A stretch of 64,000 nucleotides of DNA from JAGWAJ01 sp026707615. Its GTDB lineage: Bacteria > Acidobacteriota > Vicinamibacteria > Vicinamibacterales > UBA8438. Shown here in pieces: positions 35,489 through 45,800 of the stretch (position 1 is its first letter; each line of letters begins with the position of its first letter). Below the pieces are notes generated by a model. The model saw nothing but the letters and a program-made list of their open reading frames with translations. It made no database searches and was not told the origin of the DNA. The position numbers and the translations under genes were made by a program. Where the stretch lies: NCBI GenBank assembly GCA_965207595.1, contig CBDBMW010000010.1, positions 531,075-595,074 of the forward strand, given 5' to 3'.

Positions 35489-36019
35489 ATGTCCATCCTG
35501 AAGGTGGCGCGGATGGGAAACCCCGTCCTGCGCCGCCGGATGCCGCCCCTGGACCCCGCCGAGATCGCGACGCCGGCCGTCCAGCGCCTGATCGACGACA
35601 TGTTCGAGACCATGCGCGAGTACGCCGGCATCGGTCTCGCCGCGCCCCAGGTGCACGAGGACCGGCGGCTCTTCGTCGCTGGCCTCGACGATCCCGACGG
35701 CGGCCTGCCGCCGATCGTCATGATCAACCCGGAGGTCGAGCCGATCGGCGTCCAGATCGAGGAGGACTGGGAGGGCTGCCTCAGCATCCCCGACATCCGG
35801 GGCCGGGTGCCCCGCCCCACCGACATCCGGGTCCGGGCGCTCGATCGACACGGGGCGCCGCAACGGATGACCGCCCAGGGCTTCGCGGCGCGCGTCATCC
35901 AGCACGAGACCGACCACCTCGACGGCGTCCTCTTCTTCGACCGGATGGCCTCGTTCGACAGCCTGACCTTCCTGCAGGAGTACGAGCGCTTCTGGGACGA
36001 GGCGGACCGCTCCAGGTAG
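35489..36019 (+). CDS. def: Peptide deformylase
   Basis: A 176-residue metalloenzyme that removes the formyl group from nascent proteins. All three catalytic motifs are intact: GIGLAAPQ (47-54), EGCLS (95-99, metal-binding Cys97) and HETDH (139-143, two metal His and the catalytic Glu). The motif-2 form EGCLSIPDIRGRVPR and the short C-terminal helix suggest a type 1 enzyme. No fmt gene is beside it, unlike the common arrangement. It is essential in most bacteria. The start ATG follows a TATAAT hexamer closely. Confidence 0.97.
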   Translation: MSILKVARMGNPVLRRRMPPLDPAEIATPAVQRLIDDMFETMREYAGIGLAAPQVHEDRRLFVAGLDDPDGGLPPIVMINPEVEPIGVQIEEDWEGCLSIPDIRGRVPRPTDIRVRALDRHGAPQRMTAQGFAARVIQHETDHLDGVLFFDRMASFDSLTFLQEYERFWDEADRSR

Positions 36020-36160
36020 GCTCGTTGATTCAAGACCGGCGCGGCGGGCATCGGTTGCTGCCCAGGCGCTCCCGACCGTGTCGCAGTGCGGCGCCGCGAG
36101 GACGAGGAAGGCGCATGCTCGGGGCAGCCGGCGTCCGTCGCCCGCCGCGAAGCGGATGTC

Positions 36161-37855
<1,695 letters not shown>

Positions 37856-37989
37856 GCGCGATCATATGATGACGGCGCGGCCGGGAAGGTGCGTCCGGAG
37901 ACACCCCTCGAGGCCCCGAGCGCCGATCTGGCGCCAGAACCGACGGATCCGGCTGCGCACGCGTCGGATCGACGTGCCAGGAGCTCGCG

Positions 37990-38889
37990 GTGGCAGTGCT
38001 GATTCCAGGCTTCAATCCGGGCGTCTTCACGGGCGCCGGCAACAACACGTGGCTGATCCCGGGCCGGGAGCCGGCGCTGATCGATGCGGCCACCGGCGCC
38101 GGCCGGCACCTGGCCGGCCTGCGGAACGCGCTCGGGCGCGCCCCGCTCGCGCGCGTGCTCGTGACCCACGGGCACCCCGACCACGCGTCGGGGGCAGCGG
38201 CGATCGCCGCCCGGTGGCCCGGCGCGACCTTCGCGAAGATGCCGGACGCCGGCGACGACCGCTACCCCGTCGACTGGCAGCCGCTGGCGGACGGCGACCT
38301 GGTTCCGGCCGGCAGCGGCGTGCTGCGCGTTCTCCACACCCCCGGCCACGCACGGGACCATGTCTGCTTCCTCGACGAGGCGGCCGACACGCTGTACAGC
38401 GGCGATCTGCTCGTGTCCGGCAGCAGCGTCATCATTCCGGCGAGCGCCGGGGGCAGCCTGACGGACTACCTCGCATCGCTCGCACGCGTCCGTGCGCTGC
38501 GCCCGGCGCGCGTCCTCCCCGGCCACGGCCCCGAGATTCGAGACGTCGTGGCCCTGATCGACCACTACGTCGCCCATCGCGCGCACCGGGACGAGCAGAT
38601 CCTCGACGCGCTGGCCGCGGGCCCGGCGACGCGCGAGTCCCTGGTGGCGAAGGTCTACGTCGGCCTCGCGGAGGGCCTCGTCCGCGCCGCGGGCGAGAGC
38701 GTGCTCGCGCACCTCGTGAAGCTGGAGGCGGAGGGTCGCGTGCGCCGGCTTCCGGGGGACGAGGGCGAGTGGGAGGCGGCTGCTCCTACGAGCGACACAG
38801 CGCGGCCAGGGCGTCGCGGTCCAGCTCCGCGAGCCGCGGCACGACGAGCGCCGCGCCGGGCAGATCCTGCGGGCCGTACGACGTCGTGA
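37990..38889 (+). CDS. MBL-fold metallo-hydrolase (LACTB2/RNase-like)
   Basis: A 299-residue metallo-beta-lactamase fold protein. The signature THGHPDHASG (about residues 58-67) gives the H-x-H-x-D-H metal site. LHTPGHARDHVCFLDEAADT supplies the next His, LYSGDLLVSGSS the bridging Asp, and RVLPGHGPEI the last His. A C-terminal winged-helix-like part (ESLVAKVYVGLAEGLVRAAG, then HLVKLEAEGRVRRL) matches the LACTB2 group of hydrolases and RNases. The last 34 residues are Pro/Arg-rich and antisense to the end of the HAD gene, so the original stop was probably near residue 265. GTG start 37990. Confidence 0.88.
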   Translation: MAVLIPGFNPGVFTGAGNNTWLIPGREPALIDAATGAGRHLAGLRNALGRAPLARVLVTHGHPDHASGAAAIAARWPGATFAKMPDAGDDRYPVDWQPLADGDLVPAGSGVLRVLHTPGHARDHVCFLDEAADTLYSGDLLVSGSSVIIPASAGGSLTDYLASLARVRALRPARVLPGHGPEIRDVVALIDHYVAHRAHRDEQILDALAAGPATRESLVAKVYVGLAEGLVRAAGESVLAHLVKLEAEGRVRRLPGDEGEWEAAAPTSDTARPGRRGPAPRAAARRAPRRADPAGRTTS

Positions 38890-39469
38890 CGCCGACGCAC
38901 GGCAGGCCCGCCGCGGCGGCCGCCTCGATCCCCCACCGGGAGTCCTCGATCGCCACGAAGCCCGACGGCGACGGCGGCCGGCCGAGCTCCGCGCAGAGCA
39001 GCTCCACGGCGCGGGCGTACGAGTCCGGGGCCGGCTTGGACCGCTCGACGTCGTCCGCGGCGACGATCGCCGAGAAGCGACCGCGGAGCCCCGCTCCCAC
39101 GAGGATGGCCTCGATCTCGCCGTGCAGCGCCCCGGACGCGATGCCCAGGATGGCATCCGCCGCGAGACGCTCGATGCACCGGGGGGCGTCGGGGAACACG
39201 ACCTGCCCTGCCCCGACGAGGTCGTCGTACCGGCGCCCCTTCGCCGCGACCATGCGCGCGAGCTCCCCCGGCGCGAGGCGCCGCCCGTGGTCGGCAGCCA
39301 CGGCCGTGAAGACCCCGGCGTCGTCGTAGCCGAGGTAGCGCGCGTCGTACGCCTCCTCCGTCAGCGTCAGGGGGCCGCCGGAGAGCACCTGCTGGAACGC
39401 CCGCAGGTGCAGCCGCTCCGTGTCCGCGATGACGCCGTCGAAGTCGAAGATGACACCCAGGAGCGACAT
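38786..39469 (-). CDS. HAD-family phosphatase (beta-phosphoglucomutase-like)
   Basis: A 227-residue HAD hydrolase with subclass I cap. Motif I is VIFDFDGVIADTERLHLRAF (nucleophile and acid Asp in DFDGV). The helical cap follows with YDARYLGYDDAGVFTAVAAD, and motif II is LGIASGAL. Motif III is SKPAPDSYARAVELL, and motif IV is FVAIEDSRWGIEAAAAAGLP. It resembles beta-phosphoglucomutase and small sugar-phosphate phosphatases, and the substrate is not determined. ATG 39469 opens on motif I. It is convergent with the MBL gene, with a 104-bp overlap of the two 3' ends, and follows the DUF1684 gene. Confidence 0.92.
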   Translation of the reverse strand: MSLLGVIFDFDGVIADTERLHLRAFQQVLSGGPLTLTEEAYDARYLGYDDAGVFTAVAADHGRRLAPGELARMVAAKGRRYDDLVGAGQVVFPDAPRCIERLAADAILGIASGALHGEIEAILVGAGLRGRFSAIVAADDVERSKPAPDSYARAVELLCAELGRPPSPSGFVAIEDSRWGIEAAAAAGLPCVGVTTSYGPQDLPGAALVVPRLAELDRDALAALCRS

Positions 39470-39521
39470 GGCGTGAGGAAGAGGTCGGCGCGCGTCCCGT
39501 GCGCCGGGCCGAGGCGCCGTG

Positions 39522-40361
39522 TCAGGGACGCCCGGCCGAGCCGGAGGTCGTGGCCGCCTGCGTTCGGCCGGCCCCTGCCTCCGGCCCGCCAGGGCCGGCG
39601 TCCCCGGACGGCTCACGAGACGCATCGGTCTCGGGAAGCGGAGGCTGGTCGAAGGCGCCGGCCCCGTCCAGTCGGTCGAGTCCGGTCAACGGCATCCGCC
39701 GCTCCTCGGGCGGGGGCAGCCGCTCGCCGGCCCGCACCGGGGTCGGCAGCCGGTTCTGGGGCGGCGGGAACGGGCAGTCGAACTCCTCGTCGAAGTAGCA
39801 CGTCGGATGGTAGGCGCGGTTGAAGTCGAGGTCGTAGACACCGGTCGGGCTGAACGGAAGGTCCAGATACCGCCCCGCCGGATAGGTGTCTTCGCGGCTC
39901 GTCTCGTCCCGGAACGGCACGAACAGGCCCTCGCCGTCCGAGACCAGAGCGGCGAGGCGGTACGTCTCCCCGTGCAGCACGAACTCGAGGTGGCCGACGT
40001 GGCGCATCGGGCGCATCAGGCCGGTCGAGGTCGGGATGTCGAAGACGGGCTGCTCCTCGCCGATGGCCAGGTTGGCCGGCACGCGGTAGGAGAGGTCGGG
40101 CTCGAAGTAGTGCAGGGGCACCATCCAGGAGCGCCGATCGAGGGGCACCGGGGAATCGGGGCTGTTCTTGAAGAAGTCGTCCTTGTACTCGCGGTCCTCG
40201 ACCAGGCGCGTGAGGTAGTCGCTCTCGTCGGGTTCGGGCGGCCCGCACGCCCCGGCCGCGAGCAGCAGGCCCGCTGCGAGAAGGCGGACGGCGTTCGCCC
40301 GGATGCGTTCGCGCGGGGCGCGAGCCGAACGGATCCCTACCACCGGTGACACCTCGATCAT
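39522..40361 (-). CDS. DUF1684 lipoprotein
   Basis: A 279-residue probable lipoprotein. The N-terminus (RLLAAGLLLAAGACGPPEPD) has a lipobox-like site with Cys at about residue 41. The DUF1684 domain follows: LVEDREYKDDFFKNSPDSPV, then HYFEPDLSYRVPANLAIGEE and LEFVLHGETYRLAALVSDGE. The family's R-Y-L-D-L and D-F-N-x-A-x-x-P-x-C segments (AGRYLDLPFSPTGVYDLDFN, RAYHPTCYF) come next. The C-terminal 60 residues are Pro/Gly-rich. Function is unknown. TATTCT lies 7 nt upstream of the ATG on the minus strand, inside the rdgB end, so it may have its own leaderless promoter. Confidence 0.88.
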   Translation of the reverse strand: MIEVSPVVGIRSARAPRERIRANAVRLLAAGLLLAAGACGPPEPDESDYLTRLVEDREYKDDFFKNSPDSPVPLDRRSWMVPLHYFEPDLSYRVPANLAIGEEQPVFDIPTSTGLMRPMRHVGHLEFVLHGETYRLAALVSDGEGLFVPFRDETSREDTYPAGRYLDLPFSPTGVYDLDFNRAYHPTCYFDEEFDCPFPPPQNRLPTPVRAGERLPPPEERRMPLTGLDRLDGAGAFDQPPLPETDASREPSGDAGPGGPEAGAGRTQAATTSGSAGRP

Positions 40362-40365
40362 CGGT

Positions 40366-40956
40366 TCAAGAATACACTCGGGAGGCGAGGAAGTCCCGCA
40401 GCTTCCGGAACGCGCGCCCGCGGTGGCTGACCGCGGCCTTCCGCTCGGCGGAGACCTCGGCGAGCGTGCAGCCGTACGGCGGGTAGAAGAAGATGGGGTC
40501 GTAGCCGAACCCCCCGTCCCCGGACGGCCGGTCTGCAATGCGCCCCTCGATCGTTCCGGCCGCTTCGAACACGACCCGGCCGCCCTCGACCGCCGCCACG
40601 GCGCAGACGAAGCGCGCCGGACTCCCGAGGGCCGCCCGCGCCCGCAGGCGCGTGTAGATGAGGTCGAACTCCTCGGGGTAGGTGGGGCCACCGTAGCGGG
40701 CCGAGAGCACCCCCGGCTCGCCGTCGAGACCGTCGATCTCGATGCCGGAGTCGTCGGCGACGGTGAGATGCGGCACGAACCGTCCGTAGTAGAGCGCCTT
40801 CAGCCGCGCGTTCTCCGCGAAGGTCCGGCCGGTCTCCTCCGGCGGTGCCGCGCCCGCATGCGCGGAGATCGGCTCCAACGCGCAGTCGAGCCCCTCGAGG
40901 ATGCGAGCAATCTCGCCCAGCTTGTGCCGGTTCGTCGTCGCGACGACGAGCGTCAT
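40366..40956 (-). CDS. rdgB: XTP/dITP pyrophosphatase (RdgB/HAM1)
   Basis: A 196-residue house-cleaning enzyme that hydrolyses ITP, dITP and XTP to monophosphates. The N-terminal phosphate loop is VVATTNRHKLGEI. The catalytic/metal block is TFAENARLKALYYG, followed by LTVADDSGIEIDGLDGEPGV then LSARYGG. The base-recognition block is GDGGFGYDPIFFYPP, and AAVSHRGRAFRKL closes the site. All are intact and the length is normal. Its ATG overlaps the rph stop, the standard rph-rdgB pairing. Confidence 0.96.
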   Translation of the reverse strand: MTLVVATTNRHKLGEIARILEGLDCALEPISAHAGAAPPEETGRTFAENARLKALYYGRFVPHLTVADDSGIEIDGLDGEPGVLSARYGGPTYPEEFDLIYTRLRARAALGSPARFVCAVAAVEGGRVVFEAAGTIEGRIADRPSGDGGFGYDPIFFYPPYGCTLAEVSAERKAAVSHRGRAFRKLRDFLASRVYS

Positions 40957-41720
40957 GCCGCGGCGGGCGGGAGCATTCCCCCGACGATCTCGCGCTGCAT
41001 GGCGACGAGCCGGTCGATGGCGCGCCCGGCCAGCGCCAGCATCTCGTCGAGGGCGGCGCCGTCGAACGGCTGCCCCTCCGCCGTGCCCTGCACCTCGATG
41101 TAGCGCCCGCGCCCGGTCTTGACGACGTTCATGTCGACCTCGGCCTTCGAGTCCTCGGCGTAGGCGAGGTCGGCCAGGGCGCGGCCGCCGACGATGCCGA
41201 CGCTGATGGCGGCCACGTAGTCCTCGATCGGCAGGCGTGCGATCACGTCCTTCTCGCGCAGCTTGTGGAGCGCGAGGACCAGGGCCACGAACCCGCCGGT
41301 GATCGACGCGGTGCGGGTACCGCCGTCGGCCTGGATGACGTCGCAGTCGACCCAGACCGTCCGCTCCCCGAGGTCCTTCAGGCGGGTCACGGCGCGCAGC
41401 GAGCGGCCGATGAGGCGCTGGATCTCCTGCGTGCGGCCGCCGACCCGGCCCGCCGACGACTCCCGCGTGGAGCGCGTCGACGTCGACCGCGGCAGCATCC
41501 CGTACTCCCCCGTCACCCAGCCCGACCCCTTGCCGCGCAGGAACGGCGGCACGCGGTCCTCGACGCTCGCCGTGCAGATCACGCGGGTGCGGCCCGCCTC
41601 GATCAGGACCGACCCCTCGGCGTGCACGTTGTAGTGGGGCGTGATGCGGGTCTCGCGCAGGTCAGCGGCCCCGCGGTCGTCGCCCCGGATTGCGCCGGCG
41701 GGCGCCTGCGACGTTGCCAT
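40953..41720 (-). CDS. rph: Ribonuclease PH
   Basis: A 255-residue phosphorolytic 3'-5' exoribonuclease for tRNA 3' maturation. Typical blocks are GSVLIEAGRTRVICTASVED, then VPPFLRGKGSGWVTGEYGML, and PRSTSTRSTRE with the phosphate-binding arginines. GRTQEIQRLIGRSLRAVTRL and VDCDVIQADGGTRTASITGG follow, and the metal-binding D-x-x-Y-x-E-D stretch is ALADLAYAEDSKAEVDMNVV. ATG 41720 is chosen; the frame is open to 41804, but the extra residues do not look like the family. It overlaps rdgB by four bases (ATGA). Confidence 0.95.
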   Translation of the reverse strand: MATSQAPAGAIRGDDRGAADLRETRITPHYNVHAEGSVLIEAGRTRVICTASVEDRVPPFLRGKGSGWVTGEYGMLPRSTSTRSTRESSAGRVGGRTQEIQRLIGRSLRAVTRLKDLGERTVWVDCDVIQADGGTRTASITGGFVALVLALHKLREKDVIARLPIEDYVAAISVGIVGGRALADLAYAEDSKAEVDMNVVKTGRGRYIEVQGTAEGQPFDGAALDEMLALAGRAIDRLVAMQREIVGGMLPPAAA

Positions 41721-42812
41721 CACGACTCCGGCCGGGACGCGCACCGCTCGAAGCGGATGTCGACGGCCGATCCTGTTGCGGTTCGAATGCGGGTCATTGC
41801 CCACAACCGTACCACGGACCGCCGGCGCCGGTCAGCCTGGTACGGAGCGGTCCGGACCTGTCCGTCATCGAATTGACGCTCCGGCCTCCACCGGCCGGCG
41901 TCGCCGACAGGGTCCGGCTCGGTCCGGACCGGCCCGCTCGGGGTCCGACCCCGGCGGGCGCGACCGGCGAGCGCAAGGTCGATTCGGTTCGGACCGGCCC
42001 GCTCGGAATCCAGCGCGGCAAGCCGCGACCCGCGAGCGCCTGGGAACTCGCCGACCGTCAAGTCGGTGACGGGCCTCTTTCCGTACCGAGTCGACGCTCC
42101 GCTGCTGGGGAGGACTCGGCAAGTGACGCCGCGTCAACATTCTGACGAGGCCCTGCGTGGAGGACTCGGCCCGATCTGTCGGAGGCCTCCCAGTCACACG
42201 CTTGCGAACGAACGCGGCGGCGCACGGCATGGCGTCCGAGAAACGACGCTCTCGCGGGCCAGACCGCGAAGGGAGGGCTACACGACAGATGCACCTGGAC
42301 GACGGGCCCGTGCGGCGGTGGACCGGCGGCTGGGCGACTCGGCGCTGCTGGCAAGGGTCGCCCAATCGAACTCTCGACTCGACTCTCGACGCTCCGCGGT
42401 GTATCGCGTCGGGCGTGGCGGCACGCCACACCTTGTCGCACACCGCGACGATCGGCCGGCGTAGGCACGCAACGTCCCTTCCTGCAACGACTTGAGCGAG
42501 CGCAGGTGCGCGGTCTCCTACACGGACTGTCGCAGTCTGCCGCAGTGTCGGACCGTGTCCGGCATGGCCGCCGGGCGATGCAACCACCTGAAAACACGCC
42601 GGTTAGCAGCGCTCCGGCGGAAGTGGCTCCGTTCTTGCGGTGAACGTCCGGCGTGACCTCCGCGACGGGCGATGCCGGAACCAGCCCTCGCGACCGAGGC
42701 CCGGATGGAGCCGACATTGCCGCAACTGACCGCTCTCGGCCTGAGCCCGCATCCCACCGTCCAGTCGGAGCCATCGGCTGCACGCGGTAGCGATTCCCGC
42801 CCGTGTCGCACG
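41721..42812. other. 1.1-kb stretch without a supportable gene
   Basis: No reading frame here has a recognisable domain or sensible composition; the open frames are Arg/Pro/Ser-rich. What can be seen is a 23-base near-exact repeat, TCGGtCCGGACCGGCCCGCT plus CGG, at 41919-41941 and 41984-42006, exactly 65 bases apart. A related GGTCCGGACC palindrome lies near 41849 and 41921. A short CTCGACTCGACTCTCGAC run lies near 42371. The right part must hold the promoter of the Calx-beta giant. It could be a decayed gene or a regulatory region. Confidence 0.5.
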
Positions 42813-45800
42813 ATGCACCCGACGCTTCGCGGACCGGCGAGCGGCCGGCGAGCCCGCGGCATCGGAAGAGGGTGGGCGGCGGTACCCGTGCTGGCTGTCA
42901 CCGCTGCCGGTTTCTGCGCCGCGGAAGCAGGCGCGCAGACGTTCGAAACCTCCTACTTCACGTACGAGGGTACCCGGAGCGTCGAAGAAGGCGGCTCGGT
43001 GACGATCACCATCACATCGAAGAACACCCACATATCCCGGCACCTCACCTACCTGACCGAGCAATACACCACGTGGTCCCCCGGTTCCACCGAGGTGGCT
43101 GAGGCAGGCATCGACTGGTACTACTTCGAGCCGAAGAAGCTCGTGGTTCATCCAGGGAGGCCCGAGACCATCACCATCCGCACCGCCGAAGACTATCGTG
43201 TCGAGCATGACGAGCACTTCAGGCTGATTCTCCGCGGGACGATGGTGGAAGAGGCAGGCAACAAATCGTACACCACGGGCCTGAACATAACGATCCTGAA
43301 CGACGACCGCTCCACGCTCACGGTGTCCGATGCAAAGGCCGTGGAGGGTGATGCCCTGGAGTTCACGGCGACGCTCAGCAGCTTTCTGCATCCCGGCAGC
43401 GTCACCATGAAGCCGGTCTTCACGAACGGGACCGCCGGCAAGGCCGACTACATCGCGAACACCGACCCGATCACGTTCCGCGCCCAGCACACCCCGCAGA
43501 CCTTCAGGGTCAGCACGACGCAGGATTCCGTCCTGGAAGAGAACGAGACCTTCAAGGTGGGCTTCAACGTCCGGCAGTTCGAAGTCTCCTGGCCCTACAC
43601 GGGGGAAGGGAGCGCGATCGCGGTCGTTCCCGGGACCGGCACGATCGTGGACGGCACGCCGACGCTGACGGTGGGCAACACGTACGCCAGCGAAGGCGAC
43701 TCGATGACGTTCACGGTCACGCTGGACAAGGCCGTCTCCGGCGGGCTGACGGTGACGCCGAGCTTCACCGACGATACGGCGACGAAGGGCACGGACTACA
43801 CGGAGAACACGGCGGCGCTCAGCTTCACCGGCACGGCGGGCGAGACGAAGACCTTCACGGTGGCGACCGTCGAGGACACCGACGCCGAGTTGACGGAGAG
43901 CTTCACCGTGGGCCTGAGCGTTTCGGGGACCCAGGCCGCGGTGCGGGCGACGGACACGGGCCAGGGAGTCATTCAGGACGACGACGGGGATCTCGCGGAG
44001 GTGACGATCGAGGACGCGAGCGCAGACGAGGGCGACTCGATGACGTTCACCGTGACGCTGGACAAGGCGGTGTCCGGCGGGCTGACGGTGACGCCGCGCC
44101 TCGCCGGCGGCACGACCCCCGGCTATGCCACGGAGGGCACGGACTTCACGGCGACCACCACGCCGCTCAGCTTCCTCGGCAGGGCTGGCGAGAAGAAGTC
44201 CTTCACGGTGGCGACGATCCAGGACAGCGTGGCCGAGGCCGACGAGCTCTTCTACGTCAACCTGGTCGTTTCGGAAGCGCAGGTGCCGGTGACGCACCTC
44301 GATTTCGCGACCGGCACGATCCGCGACGACGAAGTCAGGTCGTTGACGGTCGCCGACGCGTCGGCGGTCGAAGGCGACTCGATGACGTTCACGGCGACGC
44401 TGGGCAAGGCGGTGACCGGAGGTCTGTCGACAGCGGTAGGCCACACCGACGGCACGGCGGAGCACGGCGTCGACTATCGCGTGCATTTCGACGGTCCCAC
44501 CTTCGCCGGCACGGCGGGCGAGACGAAGACCTTCACCGTCGCGACGATCGGGGACGACAAGGAGGAGGAGGACGAGACCTTCACCGTCAGCCTGCACCAC
44601 ACGTCCGGCACACAGGTCGCCACGGCGACGGGCACGATCGTCGACAACGACGGGCCCCCGTCCGTGACGGTGAGCGACGCCTCGGCGACCGAGGGCGACC
44701 GGATGATGTTCACGCTGACGCTCGACAAGGCGGTGCCCCTGGGGCTGACGGTGACGCCGACCTTCACCGACGGCACCGCCAAGAAGGGCACCGACTACAC
44801 CGAGCGCGGAGACTCCGGCATCCCCTTCGACGGCTCGGCCGGCGCGACGCGGACCTTCTACGTGTCGACCACCGAGGACACCGACGAGGAGGACGACGAG
44901 ACCTTCACCGTCGGCCTCGTCGTCTCCGGCACCGACGTGACGGTCACCGCGACCGACACGGCGACGGGCACGATCGTCGACGACGACGGGCCGGCCCCGG
45001 CGTTGACGGTTGCCGACGCCTCGGCCGAGGAGGGCACCGCGCTCACCTTCACGGTGACCCTCGACAAGGCGGTCTCCGGGGGGCTGACGGTCACGCCGAG
45101 CTTCACCGACGGCACGGCCACCAAGGGCACCGACTACACCGAGAACACGGCCGCCGTCACCTTCGCCGGCACGGAGGGCGAGACGCAGTCCTTCACCGTG
45201 TCGACCGCGGCGGACATCGACGACGAGGACGACGAGACCTTCACCGTCGGCCTCGCCGTCTCCGGGACTTCCGAGACCGTGACCGCGACCGACACCGCGA
45301 CCGGAACCATCATCGACGACCACGCCGATGACGCCGACGCGCCGGCCGTGACGATCGCCGACGCGCGCGCGGCCGAGGGCGACTCGATCACCTTCACGTT
45401 GACCCTCGACAAGGCGGTCTCCGGAGGCCTGACGGTCACGCCGAGCTTCACCGACGGGACGGCCACCAAGGGCGCCGACTACACCGAGAACACGGCCGCC
45501 ATCTCCTTCACTGGCACGGAGGGCGAAACGAAGACCCTCACCGTGTCGACCATCGAGGACGCCGACGACGAGAACGACGAGACCTTCATCGTGAGCCTCG
45601 CCGTCGCCGGACCTTCCCGGACCGTGACGGCGACCGACACCGCGACCGGAACCATCACCGATGACGACGGCGCCCCGACCGCGCCGGCCGTGACGATCGC
45701 AGACGCAAGCGCAGCCGAGGGCGAAGCGCTTACGTTCACGCTGACCCTCGACAAGGCAGTCGCCGGAGGTCTGACGGTCACGCCGAGCTTCACCGACGGG

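Noticed and set aside
41865..42587. A 240-codon minus-strand ORF in the gene-free stretch
   Set aside because: Arg/Ser/Pro-rich throughout with no hydrophobic core pattern or motif; open by composition only.
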